64,000 nt of DNA, taken from Planctomycetota bacterium (lineage in GTDB: Bacteria > Planctomycetota > UBA1135 > GCA-002686595). A program made the position numbers and the translations under genes. How positions within the stretch are numbered: position 1 is the stretch's first letter; every line of letters starts with the position of its first letter. The stretch covers positions 22,112 through 86,111 of the forward strand of contig CANKOY010000009.1 of assembly GCA_947484275.1 (NCBI GenBank), read 5' to 3'. Positions 52,980 to 61,852 of the stretch are shown here, piece after piece. Under the pieces are notes generated by a model. That model was not told the DNA's origin and did not search any database. It worked only from the letters and a program-made list of their open reading frames with translations.

Positions 52980-54371
52980 TCAGGCGCGCCCGAGGACTCC
53001 GAGGACCCGATCGTGGACGGATGTCATTTCCACAACGCCGCCAACCGGCTCCGGATTCCCCGCTCCGAACGGCAGCGAGGATAGGAACACGGCGCCGTCT
53101 TCCGCTCGCTCGGGTAGCCGTCCGTGGCTCCCGTGCACGAGCGTTGCGTCGAGCGGGATCACGTCCATCAAGTACCGCATGCCGAGCTTCTTCTGGGCCA
53201 GGCGGCGCGCCACGCGCAGGGCGGGCACGCGCAGTTTTGGGTCCAGGAACAGCTCGCACGGGTCGTAGCCCGGCTTGCGGTGGATGTCGACCGTGCGCGC
53301 GAAGTCCGGCGCGTTCTTGTCGTCGAGCCAGTAGTAGTAGCTGAACCAGGCGCCGCGTTCGGCTACGAGTACGAGATCCCCTGCGCGCGCGTGGTCGATC
53401 CCAAAGCGCGCCTGGTCCGCGCGGGTGAGCACGGACTCGATTCCCACAGCGCCCGCAAGGACTTCTCGCGCGCGCTCCAGCGCACGGCTGTCCTTAGCGT
53501 ACACGTGGGCCACCTGATGGTCCGCCACGGCGAAGGCGCGCGAGGCGAAGGTGTCGAGCACCTCACCAGCGGGCGTCTGGCGCACTTCGAGCAGCTTTGC
53601 TTCTCGCAGTAGGCGATTGACGTGCACAACGCGGCTCACGGCCTCGATCGTGTATTCGGAGACGACGATAATCGCCGCGCCCGCGCGGTCCGCGGCGGCG
53701 ATCAGGTCCTTGCACAACAGATCGACTTCCGTGAGCGCCGCCAATGACCGCGGGTGTTCAGGCCCCAGGCGCTGGTGGTCGTAGTCGAGGTGCGGGAGGT
53801 AGACCATCGTCAGCGTCGGCCGCTGGCGTTCGAGCGCGACGATCGCGGCGTCGGCGAGCCAGCGGCTCGAGGGCAGGCCGGACTTCGGTCCCCAGAAATC
53901 GAAAAACGGGAAGGCCCCCAGGCGCTGTTCGAGTTCGGCGCCAAATTCCCCGGGCGCCGAGTAGGTCGCCACGATCTTTCGCCCATCAGCTGGGTAGAAC
54001 GGCCGCGGCGTGATCGACCATTGAACTTGGGCGCCCAGGTTCCACCACCAGAAGATCTTGGCGCAGCGCGCCGCGGGGTCGAGCTCCTGCATGCGCTCGT
54101 AGAACTTCTTCCCGCCCACAAGTGCGTTCGCCTGCCGCCACAGGGCCACCTCGCCGCTCTCGCGATCGAACCAGCCGTTGCCCACGGCGCCGTGATCGCG
54201 CGGGAGCTTCCCCGTCAGCATGGTTGCCTGCGCGCTGCACGTGACCGCGGGCAGGACTGTGCCCATCGGAGCGAACGCGCCGCGTCGGCCGAGCTCTCGC
54301 AGTGCCGGCGTGCGCTCGCCAATCATGCGGGCGCTGAGGCCCACGACATCGATCAACAGCACCGGCTGCAT
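52980..54371 (-). CDS. Alkaline-phosphatase-superfamily (type I phosphodiesterase/NPP-like) protein
   Basis: 463 residues without a signal peptide. The N-terminus LLIDVVGLSARMIGE holds the first metal Asp. AVTCSAQATMLTG carries the probable Thr nucleophile, as in nucleotide pyrophosphatases. YLPHLDYDHQRLGPEHPRSL supplies the Asp/His metal ligands. The usual SDHG is VSEYTIE here, so one metal ligand (Asp to Glu) is changed. A C-terminal HGSHGRLPE adds the last His residues. It should hydrolyse a phosphate ester or diester. The ATG at 54371 gives a compact start; the upstream frame overlaps the Rieske gene's region. Confidence 0.8.
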   Translation of the reverse strand: MQPVLLIDVVGLSARMIGERTPALRELGRRGAFAPMGTVLPAVTCSAQATMLTGKLPRDHGAVGNGWFDRESGEVALWRQANALVGGKKFYERMQELDPAARCAKIFWWWNLGAQVQWSITPRPFYPADGRKIVATYSAPGEFGAELEQRLGAFPFFDFWGPKSGLPSSRWLADAAIVALERQRPTLTMVYLPHLDYDHQRLGPEHPRSLAALTEVDLLCKDLIAAADRAGAAIIVVSEYTIEAVSRVVHVNRLLREAKLLEVRQTPAGEVLDTFASRAFAVADHQVAHVYAKDSRALERAREVLAGAVGIESVLTRADQARFGIDHARAGDLVLVAERGAWFSYYYWLDDKNAPDFARTVDIHRKPGYDPCELFLDPKLRVPALRVARRLAQKKLGMRYLMDVIPLDATLVHGSHGRLPERAEDGAVFLSSLPFGAGNPEPVGGVVEMTSVHDRVLGVLGRA

Positions 54372-54399
54372 GCGCAAATGGCGATGGTAGCATGCCCCG

Positions 54400-54750
54400 A
54401 TGTTCGAGCGTCTGTTCGGTTGGTTCCGCGGCCCTTCGGTCAAGATCCAGGGCGTCGACAAACTCCCCGAGGGGGAGTCCAAGAAAATCTCCATCGGCGA
54501 CCCCATGGCCGGCGGCACGGAGATCATCCTGTGCAGGCGCGACGGAAAACTGTTCGCCGTGGACGTGCTCTGTCCCCACGAGGGCGGGCGCATCGTGGCG
54601 GGGCCGCTGCACGAAGGGCGCTACGTGATGTGTCCGCTGCACAATTACAAATTCGATCCTGCAAACGGCCGCGCGATCGGCGCCGCCTGCAAGAACGCAA
54701 GGACCTACCGCGTCGTGGCGCGCGGCGGCGACTGCGAAGTCTTCGTCTGA
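54400..54750 (+). CDS. Small Rieske [2Fe-2S] protein
   Basis: 116 residues, cytoplasmic. The two cluster-binding loops are complete: CPHEGGRIV (Cys-x-His) and CPLHNYKFD (Cys-x-x-His). This is the size of stand-alone Rieske ferredoxins such as dioxygenase-type ferredoxins or NirD-like proteins, which pass electrons between a reductase and an oxygenase or other partner. No oxygenase is nearby. It begins 28 bases from the divergent phosphodiesterase gene and is followed by two small membrane-protein genes. Confidence 0.88.
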   Translation: MFERLFGWFRGPSVKIQGVDKLPEGESKKISIGDPMAGGTEIILCRRDGKLFAVDVLCPHEGGRIVAGPLHEGRYVMCPLHNYKFDPANGRAIGAACKNARTYRVVARGGDCEVFV

Positions 54751-54762
54751 GGAGCGCGTGCC

Positions 54763-55230
54763 ATGACTGAGCCTGGATCCGAGTCCGAGCCGATGCCGTT
54801 TGCGATCGACATGCTCGCGGGCGTCGAGGTGCTCCTGTCCCTTGCGGCCCTTGGATTTCTGGGGTTCGCCGCCCTGGCGCGCGGGGAGCAATCCACGACG
54901 CTTCCGGTCATGGCTGATGTTTACCCGCGTGTCTTCTACGAGCCCGGCCCTACCGTCCTGGCGCTGCTCGCCGGACCGCCGCTCTTGATCTGCGTCGGAC
55001 TCGTAATGCGCAAGCCCTGGGCGCGCTTCGCGTCGATTCTGTTGCACGTGGCCCTGGGTCTGTGCGCGGTCTGGCACTTCTGGCTGCGCGTCACGGAGCG
55101 CTCCTTCGAGGGCTCGGATGCCCCCGAACTCACGCTGATAATGCTGTTTCTCTTCGTGCTGTCGATCGGAGTGCCGCTGTTCCTCAATCGGCGCCACATG
55201 CGCGCCGCTTTTGCCCGCGGCAAGCGCTGA
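54763..55230 (+). CDS. Four-helix membrane protein of unknown function
   Basis: 155 residues with four hydrophobic segments (VEVLLSLAALGFLGFAALA; VLALLAGPPLLICVGLVM; FASILLHVALGLCAVWHFWL; LTLIMLFLFVLSIGVPLFL) and a basic C-terminus (NRRHMRAAFARGKR). No family motif was recognised. It starts 12 bases after the Rieske gene, with GGAG at suitable spacing, so it is probably co-transcribed. Confidence 0.7.
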   Translation: MTEPGSESEPMPFAIDMLAGVEVLLSLAALGFLGFAALARGEQSTTLPVMADVYPRVFYEPGPTVLALLAGPPLLICVGLVMRKPWARFASILLHVALGLCAVWHFWLRVTERSFEGSDAPELTLIMLFLFVLSIGVPLFLNRRHMRAAFARGKR

Positions 55231-55277
55231 GTGGTAGGGTGGTGGCTGAGGGGCCTGCTTACCAAGAAGCGCTATCC

Positions 55278-55595
55278 ATGGAACGCAAACACTCGAAGCT
55301 CGGCATTGCGTCGTTGATCCTGACCAGCGTCGCGGCCATGGGCGGATTCGGCCTGATTGCGCTCGTGGCGATCATCAAGGCAGTCGACTACGGTCACGGA
55401 CCCGGACAACGGCTTGGCCATGTGCTCGCTGTCCTTTGCCTCGCTGCACTCGTGTGCACGAACCTCATCGCAGTTGGGCTTGGCGTCGGCGGAATGATGC
55501 AGCCTGAGCGCAAGAAGTCGTTCGGGATCTTGGGCGTCGTGTTGGCGTCGCTGCAGCTTCTTGTGGTGCTCGTGATCGTGGTCGCGGCGCAGTAG
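55278..55595 (+). CDS. Small DUF4190-like membrane protein
   Basis: 105 residues. The layout (KLGIASLILTSVAAMGGFGL, AVLCLAALVCTNLIAVGLGV, PERKKSFGILGVVLASLQLL) has three helices with Gly-rich starts. It resembles DUF4190-type small membrane proteins, where a charged R/K segment precedes a final ILGxxL helix. The ATG at 55278 was selected; the open frame upstream to 55062 overlaps the previous gene. No function is known. Confidence 0.6.
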   Translation: MERKHSKLGIASLILTSVAAMGGFGLIALVAIIKAVDYGHGPGQRLGHVLAVLCLAALVCTNLIAVGLGVGGMMQPERKKSFGILGVVLASLQLLVVLVIVVAAQ

Positions 55596-55696
55596 AGCTG
55601 GAGGGAGCCCTCACCAGGAGCGTCTCCCACGGGCCAAGCAGGCCACTGGAGGCCTCGCACCTGGATCCGGGCGCGCCAAGCTTCGGCCCCCGCGAC

Positions 55697-58072
55697 CTAC
55701 CTCGTCGCAATTTTCAGCGGCTTGGGCAGCGCGAGCAATCGGCGGCTTTCGCTCACCAGCCATTCGACTTCCGTGAAGGGTTCGAAGGAGATGTCCTGCC
55801 AGCGCACGTTGCCCGCACCGTCAACGAGGAAAGTGCCGTGCAGGGGGATGTCCTCGAAATCATCGAAGCAGCGCCATTCCTTGAACACCCGCAACGTCGG
55901 ATCGGCCAGGAGCGGGAAGGGGAAGCGCTCGTCCTCAGAGGCGGACTGCACTGAATTCGAAGCCGTTTCAAGATCGTCGGTTCCGATCGCGACGATGTCG
56001 ATCCCCGCGTCGGCGAAGGCAGATGCCAGGGGCGCGATGGCTTCCAACTGCTCGATGCAATGCAGACATCCGAAGCCGAGGTAGAAGACCACTAGCGTCG
56101 GCTTTCCGAAGGGCGCGGCGACTGTACGTGATCCGCCGCCGGCGACCGGGAGCTCGAAGGCGGGCGCTTGGGTCGGGCTCCAGTTCTTCGGCCCGATTGA
56201 CGTGAGTTCGGGGCGCTTGCCGAAATCGGCGCCGAAGTCCGCGATCGTCACCGCCCGCGGCGGTGGCAGGCCGAGTCTCTGGGCGAGCGGGCCGCTGGCT
56301 GCGACCATTTTCGCCAGTTCCGCTTCGCGCTGTGTCAGCTTTTCCGAATGGGCGGGGTCATTCGCGGCGCGGTACGCGAGCACCAGGCGTCCCAGCGTCG
56401 GCAGGCGATTGGGTTCCTTGCCGACGACTTTTTCGAGCAATTCGATCGCCGACTTCGCATCTCCCGCCGCGACCTGCGCGTCCGTCAAGAGCGTTTCGGG
56501 AAAGTGCTCGATCGCCGCGAAGGCCGCCGCGGCACCGGCATCATTGCCCTCGGCAAGCAACTTCTCGGCAGCGAGCTCCCGTTTCAGCTCGAGCACCGCG
56601 CGGACGACGTCGGTGCCGTGGCGCTGTGCTCGCTCCAGGACCTTGTCGGTCTCCTTGGAGGCGAGTTTTTCGTCGAGCGCCTCATCCTCGGCCTTGTCGA
56701 CGGCCTTGGCCCGTTCCGCGCGCGCCCGCGGCAGGAGCCCATCGACTTCAGCGACGATGCGTTCGGCGTCGCTGACGTGGCCAAGTCGGTACAGCGCACG
56801 TCCAACCATGGACAGGCGCAGCACTTCGGCGGCAACGTCGTCGCAGGGCTCGAGGTATCCGTCGGACTCCAGTTGAAGCGCCGTCTCCCACAATCCGTGC
56901 TCCTCGCACAACTGAGTCAGTGCGGCGCGCGCGTAATTAGCGATGCCTTCCGGATCTCCGATGTCGTTTTTCTTCGGATGACGCGGCAGTTCCGCAAGGT
57001 TCTTCGCCGTGGCCAGGGCCTCATCCACGCGGCCTTGGAACGAAAGGCTGCGGCTCAGCCATTCCTGGTTGTGGCCGTAGTTGTGGATCTCGAACGGCAT
57101 GACGCGATCGCGTTGCATGTGTCCGTGGTCGACCCGGCTGCTGGCTTCCTGCTGCCAGGCTGCGTCGGCGTGGCGGTGCAGCTTGGCGTAGATGTGCCCG
57201 GCCATGTGCCACTGGTGCGCGATGCCCGGCGCGCTGTCGCCGAGCGCGGCCGCCGAGCGCAACGCACGTTCGCCCTTCTCGGCATCCCACAGGTGCACAC
57301 GGTAGTGGTGCGCGGGATGCAGCGGCGCCTTGGCAAGCACTTGGTCGAGCAACGCATCTACCGCCGTATGCGAAACGATCGGAATTCCTGAGCCCCAGTC
57401 GTAGGCCAGCCAAATTTGCACGGCGAGCAGCGCCTTGGCTTCGATGTCCTCTGGAAACTCGTAGACGATCGTGCCGATGTCCTTGAGCAGTTGCTTGTCC
57501 AAGGTCAGCTTCTCTTCCTTGGTCCGCTTTTCGTTCTTTGCCACAAGAGCCGCGGTCGCCGCCTTCACACGCTCCACGTCCTTCGAGCGCAATTCCAATT
57601 TCACTTCAGCGTCGATCTGGTAGTAGGCGGCCCAAGAGTCGATCCACAATTGTTCGTTGCGCGGAACCTCGCCCGCTTGCTCGACGGCGCGCGCGATGAA
57701 ACCTGACGCCCGTGAAACGCTCTCAAGGTTCGCGAGTGTCATTCCCCAGTACGCCATCGCGCAGTCGGGATGCAGCTTGGCGACCTGACGGAAGCTGCGT
57801 TCGGATTCGAAGTTCCAGAAGCCGTGCAGCTGCGTGATGCCTTGATCGAACAACTTCTGCGCCTGAGGCGAGAGCCCCGCGATCGGCATGTGGACTTGGT
57901 CGGACATGCCGTCCATGACGTAGGCCCCCTGGCGTGGACCTTCATTGAAAGCCTCTCCGTGGCGCGAGTGGCCTGAAGGTTCCTGCTCCTGTGCCTGCGC
58001 CTCCTTCGGCGCGACCGTCAGGGCAGTGAGCAGGGACAGTGCAGGCAGCAGCAGGCGAATGGCGATGGGCAT
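55697..58072 (-). CDS. Exported TPR protein with C-terminal peroxiredoxin/thioredoxin-like domain
   Basis: 791 residues. A signal peptide (IRLLLPALSLLTALTVAPKE) precedes a helical, TPR-containing body. It includes QKLFDQGITQLHGFWNFESE, then FRQVAKLHPDCAMAYWGMTL, a conserved-looking HPAHHYRVHLWD and IAHQWHMAGHIYAKLHRH. The last 150 residues form an AhpC/TSA-like domain with a GCLHC motif (Cys669, Cys672) after a beta strand (PTLVVFYLGFG). LLADPTLRVFKEW and GTFLVDGAGNVRW follow. The His-rich TPR part and C-terminal redox domain suggest an envelope redox function. The start at 58072 gives the signal peptide; the frame extends upstream without support. Confidence 0.82.
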   Translation of the reverse strand: MPIAIRLLLPALSLLTALTVAPKEAQAQEQEPSGHSRHGEAFNEGPRQGAYVMDGMSDQVHMPIAGLSPQAQKLFDQGITQLHGFWNFESERSFRQVAKLHPDCAMAYWGMTLANLESVSRASGFIARAVEQAGEVPRNEQLWIDSWAAYYQIDAEVKLELRSKDVERVKAATAALVAKNEKRTKEEKLTLDKQLLKDIGTIVYEFPEDIEAKALLAVQIWLAYDWGSGIPIVSHTAVDALLDQVLAKAPLHPAHHYRVHLWDAEKGERALRSAAALGDSAPGIAHQWHMAGHIYAKLHRHADAAWQQEASSRVDHGHMQRDRVMPFEIHNYGHNQEWLSRSLSFQGRVDEALATAKNLAELPRHPKKNDIGDPEGIANYARAALTQLCEEHGLWETALQLESDGYLEPCDDVAAEVLRLSMVGRALYRLGHVSDAERIVAEVDGLLPRARAERAKAVDKAEDEALDEKLASKETDKVLERAQRHGTDVVRAVLELKRELAAEKLLAEGNDAGAAAAFAAIEHFPETLLTDAQVAAGDAKSAIELLEKVVGKEPNRLPTLGRLVLAYRAANDPAHSEKLTQREAELAKMVAASGPLAQRLGLPPPRAVTIADFGADFGKRPELTSIGPKNWSPTQAPAFELPVAGGGSRTVAAPFGKPTLVVFYLGFGCLHCIEQLEAIAPLASAFADAGIDIVAIGTDDLETASNSVQSASEDERFPFPLLADPTLRVFKEWRCFDDFEDIPLHGTFLVDGAGNVRWQDISFEPFTEVEWLVSESRRLLALPKPLKIATR

Positions 58073-58480
58073 GGCGAGTGGGCGCGAGTGCTCCTGAAGC
58101 GCACGACGAATCGGTGGGATGCAGGGCACGGTGTGCCGAAAAAAGCGCAGACACGCGCGGAGCGGAGGGCCAGTCTGCGCAAGGACCCACAGTCCCGCAA
58201 GAGACCCGAATTCCACCTCGCACTGTGGGCGGCCCGCGAAAATCAGCGCGATTGACGGGCCGTCTCCACGCTGGGTGGGTGGCTCAGCTCGGTGGGCTGT
58301 GCGTGCTCGCGCCGCATGCCCCCGCGGCGATCGTGGTCCGGGAACCACTGTTCGGGTCTGGCGCACAGGCCGCATTTCCCGGCGTGGAAGCGACGCGCAG
58401 AGAGGCCACTGGGACAGAGGCCCAGATCCACCCTGAGCCGAGGCAATTTGTGCGCGAGCGGGGTACTGTGGAGGGCTGCA
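58073..58480. other. Divergent intergenic region
   Basis: 408 bases between the TPR-peroxiredoxin gene (minus) and the cytochrome-type gene (plus). Long open frames cross it on both strands, but they are extensions without plausible composition. Promoters for both genes should lie here; I could not identify their elements. GAGG lies about 8 bases ahead of the ATG at 58481. Confidence 0.45.
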
Positions 58481-61400
58481 ATGGACACTTACCGGCCCAT
58501 TTCGCGCCTGCTTGCGCTGGTCGCCGCACTCGCCTGCGGCGCGACTGCGAACGCCCAGGCGATTTCGCGGCAACCCACGTTCGAGGCCGCGGATCTGGAG
58601 TTTTTCGAATCCAAGATTCGGCCGATCCTGATCGACAACTGCTTTGAGTGTCACTCTGCCTCGTCCGTGCGCGTCAAAGGCGACTTCAAGCTCGATACCT
58701 ATTCCGACTTGATGCACGGCGGACGAAGCGGACCGGCGATTCTGCTCGGCGACACGAATCAGAGTCCCTTTCTTACTGCCCTGCGCTACGAAGGCGAGGT
58801 GCAGATGCCGCCGAGCGCCAAGCTCGATGACTCCACGATTGCGCTGTTCACGGAATGGGTGCGGCGCGGAACCCCGATGCCGGAAGCCGGCTCGGCAGTA
58901 GCGCGCGCGGAAGTCATGGGCGGCAAGCTCGCCGACTCCCACTGGGCCTTTCAACCGCTCGCTTCCGACGCACCCCCAAACGTCGCGAACCCGAGCTGGT
59001 GTTCAAACGACATTGATCGCTTCATTTTGGCGCGTCTTGAGGCCGAGGGCATCGCGCCGCCGCCGCGCTCTGATCGAGCGACGCTACTGCGGCGGCTTTC
59101 ATTCGACTTGACGGGTCTGCCGCCGAGCGCGGAGGACGTCGATCGCTTTGTGCGGGCAGTCGGGGCGGATGCCTGGGAGCGCGAAATCGATCGACTGCTC
59201 GCGTCGCCGCACTACGGCGAGCGTTGGGGCCGGGCGTGGCTCGATCTCGCGCGCTACTCGGACTCCAATGGCCTGGACGAGAATTTGGCGATGTCCACGG
59301 CCTACAACTATCGCGATTGGGTGGTGCGCGCGTTGAATGCGGACCTGGGCTATGACCGCTTCCTGACGCTGCAATTGGCGGGCGATCTCTTGCCCGAGCC
59401 CGCGGATGAGCAGGCGCTGCGCGATCAGTTGATCGCCACGGGATTCCTCGTCCTCGGTCCGAAGATGCTGGCGGAGCAGGACAAGGAAAAGCTCGCCTTG
59501 GATGTCGTGGACGAGCAAATCGACGTCGCCTTTCGAACGTTTCAGGGCCTGACCCTGGGTTGCTCACGCTGTCACGACCACAAATTCGATCCCCTGTCCC
59601 AGCGCGACTACACGGCTGTGGCGGGCATGTTCAAGAGTTCGGCCACCATGGCCAACTTGGCTTTCGTTTCGCGCTGGAACGAGCGCCAGCTGGCGCCCAA
59701 GTCGCGCATCGAAGCGCGCGCAGCGGCTGCCGCGGAAATCGCCGAGGCGAAGGTCTCCCTGGGGAAGTTGCGCTCCACCGCTTCCGACGCGTTGCTGGCG
59801 AAGTCGATTGCGCAGATTGACGCGTATCTGCTCGCGGCCGAGGCCTCGGCGCGCGATGTCGTCGTGATCGAGGCCGAGGCTCACGACCGCGGCAATTTGA
59901 TTCGCGACGATTCCACCTACGGCACGAGTGACGTCGTTGTGGCGCGCACGGGGAACGCCGGACTGCAATTCGCTGAGTACGACCTGAAGTTTGTCGCGGG
60001 CCCTCGACCGACGCTCGAAGTGCGCATGGCCGCTGAGGAAAAGCGACCCGTGCGCGTGCTCCTCGACGGCGCGCTCGTATTCGAGGCCGCGCTGGGCGAG
60101 GTCACCGGATCCTGGAGGGTCGACGGCCAGCGCTGGTTTGCGATTGGCGTTCTCGACGTACGCCCCGGGGGCAGCGTGCTGCGTCTCGAGCGCGATGGAC
60201 CGATGCCGCACCTCGATCAACTGTTGCTCGCGCCGGAACCCAAGGCCCATGCGGACGCGGAATACGCAGGGTCCGCACTGGCGCCTGCGCTCGTCAGGCC
60301 CTGGGCCGTGAGGTTGGCGCAGTCCGCGGGCCACGGGGATCCGGTGTTCGGCCTGTGGACGCGATTCGCTGCCCTGAAAGGCGCGGACTTTGCTCCGCGC
60401 GCGGCGCAGCTGAGTGCCAAATTGCGCGCGGAGCGCGACGCGGGAGAACTCGCCACCAAGACCAATGCGCTCGTGGCCAGTTTGCTCGATGGCGAACCGC
60501 CGGCCTCACTGCGCGAACTCGCGAGTCGGTACCAGACACTTTTCAGCAGCATCGACGCCCAGTGGCGCGAGCTGCACAAGAAAGAGCCTGGGGCCGAGCG
60601 CCTGCAGGGAGACAGCGCGGAAGAATTGCGACGTGTGGTGCGCGGCAAAGGGAGCCTGTTCGAGTCCGGCGCCGGTGGACTCGAACCGCATTTTCCCGAT
60701 GAGACGCGTGCGGAACTCGCGCTCGCCAAGGAGCGAGTTGCCACACTGGAAGCGCAGTTGCCCGCGCCCTTCGACACCGCGCCCGGCGTGCGCGACGAGG
60801 CCGCGATTGCCGACATTCCTCTGATGCGACGGGGGAATCACCTCGACAAGGAAGCGATGTCCGTGCCGCGCGGCGTGCCCGAGCGAATCGCGCGCGACGT
60901 CGTTGCCCCGCGAATCCCGGAGGACGCGAGCGGCCGGCTGGAACTGGCCCAGTGGATGGTGGATCCCGCACATCCCTTGACGGCCCGCGTCGCGGTCAAC
61001 CGGCTTTGGCAGGGCCACTTCAGTTTCGGGCTCTCGCGCAGCGCTTCGAACTTCGGCCTGCGCGGCGAGGCGCCCACTCATCCGGAATTGCTCGACTGGC
61101 TCGCGCGCGAATTCATGGCGCGCGGCTGGTCGCAGAAGTCGATGCACCAGTTGATTTGCATGTCCAGTGCCTATCAGGCGATCGCCGACGCGTCGCCCGC
61201 GGTGGCAAACATCGATCCTGCAAACCGCCTGCTCTCGCACCAAAATCGACGCCGACTTGAGGGTGAGGAGGTTCGCGACGCGTTGCTGTGCGTCGGCGGC
61301 ATGCTCGACCGCACGCTAGGCGGCTCTTTGTTGGAGATCGCGAACGGCGACTACGTCACCAACGATCAATCGAAAAACGTCGCGCGCTACGACGCTCCTC

Positions 61401-61849
61401 GCCGGTCGATCTACTTGCCGATCATTCGCAACGCGATGCTCGACCTCTTCAGCGCCTTCGACTATCCGGATCCGAGTCTGACCATGGAGCAGCGCTCGCG
61501 GACCACCACAGCGACCCAGTCGCTGTACCTGATGAACAGTCCTTTTGTGCTGTCCGTCAGTGCGCGACTCGCCGAACAGGCGCGCACGGCGAGCACGGAA
61601 CCGGGCGCCAGGGTCGAGCAGCTCTTCCGATCCATTCACGGTCGCACACCGCGGGCCGAGGAAATGGCCCTGGCCCTGGAGTTCATCGCCAGCGCCGCTG
61701 CCCCCGAGGGCGGCGATCGTCCGCAGGCCAACATTGGGCGCGCCGCGGATGCTGGCGAAAGCGAGCTCGCCCAGCGTCTGGGGAGCCAGGCCTGGTCGCT
61801 CCTGGCCCAAGCGCTGTTGATCTCCAACGAATTCCTGTACGTGGATTGA
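58481..61849 (+). CDS. Planctomycete cytochrome protein (PSCyt1-DUF1549-DUF1553)
   Basis: 1122 residues. A signal peptide (RLLALVAALACGATANAQ) is followed by PSCyt1 with the haem motif CFECH (Cys54, Cys57, His58). DUF1549 (FDLTGLPPSAEDVDRFV, then YGERWGRAWLDLARYSDSNG) contains a second haem-type CxxCH in GCSRCHDHKFDP (Cys361 to His365). A coiled middle part with a CBM-like insert follows (EAEAHDRGNLIRDDSTYG). DUF1553 is at the C-terminus (LAQWMVDPAHPLTARVAVNR, LWQGHFSFGLSRSASNFG, LYLMNSPFVL). These proteins are a hallmark of Planctomycetota and are always paired with a DUF1501 protein, as here. Their role is unsettled; secreted redox or polymer degradation has been suggested. Confidence 0.93.
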   Translation: MDTYRPISRLLALVAALACGATANAQAISRQPTFEAADLEFFESKIRPILIDNCFECHSASSVRVKGDFKLDTYSDLMHGGRSGPAILLGDTNQSPFLTALRYEGEVQMPPSAKLDDSTIALFTEWVRRGTPMPEAGSAVARAEVMGGKLADSHWAFQPLASDAPPNVANPSWCSNDIDRFILARLEAEGIAPPPRSDRATLLRRLSFDLTGLPPSAEDVDRFVRAVGADAWEREIDRLLASPHYGERWGRAWLDLARYSDSNGLDENLAMSTAYNYRDWVVRALNADLGYDRFLTLQLAGDLLPEPADEQALRDQLIATGFLVLGPKMLAEQDKEKLALDVVDEQIDVAFRTFQGLTLGCSRCHDHKFDPLSQRDYTAVAGMFKSSATMANLAFVSRWNERQLAPKSRIEARAAAAAEIAEAKVSLGKLRSTASDALLAKSIAQIDAYLLAAEASARDVVVIEAEAHDRGNLIRDDSTYGTSDVVVARTGNAGLQFAEYDLKFVAGPRPTLEVRMAAEEKRPVRVLLDGALVFEAALGEVTGSWRVDGQRWFAIGVLDVRPGGSVLRLERDGPMPHLDQLLLAPEPKAHADAEYAGSALAPALVRPWAVRLAQSAGHGDPVFGLWTRFAALKGADFAPRAAQLSAKLRAERDAGELATKTNALVASLLDGEPPASLRELASRYQTLFSSIDAQWRELHKKEPGAERLQGDSAEELRRVVRGKGSLFESGAGGLEPHFPDETRAELALAKERVATLEAQLPAPFDTAPGVRDEAAIADIPLMRRGNHLDKEAMSVPRGVPERIARDVVAPRIPEDASGRLELAQWMVDPAHPLTARVAVNRLWQGHFSFGLSRSASNFGLRGEAPTHPELLDWLAREFMARGWSQKSMHQLICMSSAYQAIADASPAVANIDPANRLLSHQNRRRLEGEEVRDALLCVGGMLDRTLGGSLLEIANGDYVTNDQSKNVARYDAPRRSIYLPIIRNAMLDLFSAFDYPDPSLTMEQRSRTTTATQSLYLMNSPFVLSVSARLAEQARTASTEPGARVEQLFRSIHGRTPRAEEMALALEFIASAAAPEGGDRPQANIGRAADAGESELAQRLGSQAWSLLAQALLISNEFLYVD

Positions 61850-61852
61850 GCC

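Noticed and set aside
55697..58954. Extension of the TPR-peroxiredoxin gene to 58954
   Set aside because: The extra 294 codons lie antisense to the cytochrome gene and the intergenic region. A good signal peptide begins at 58072.
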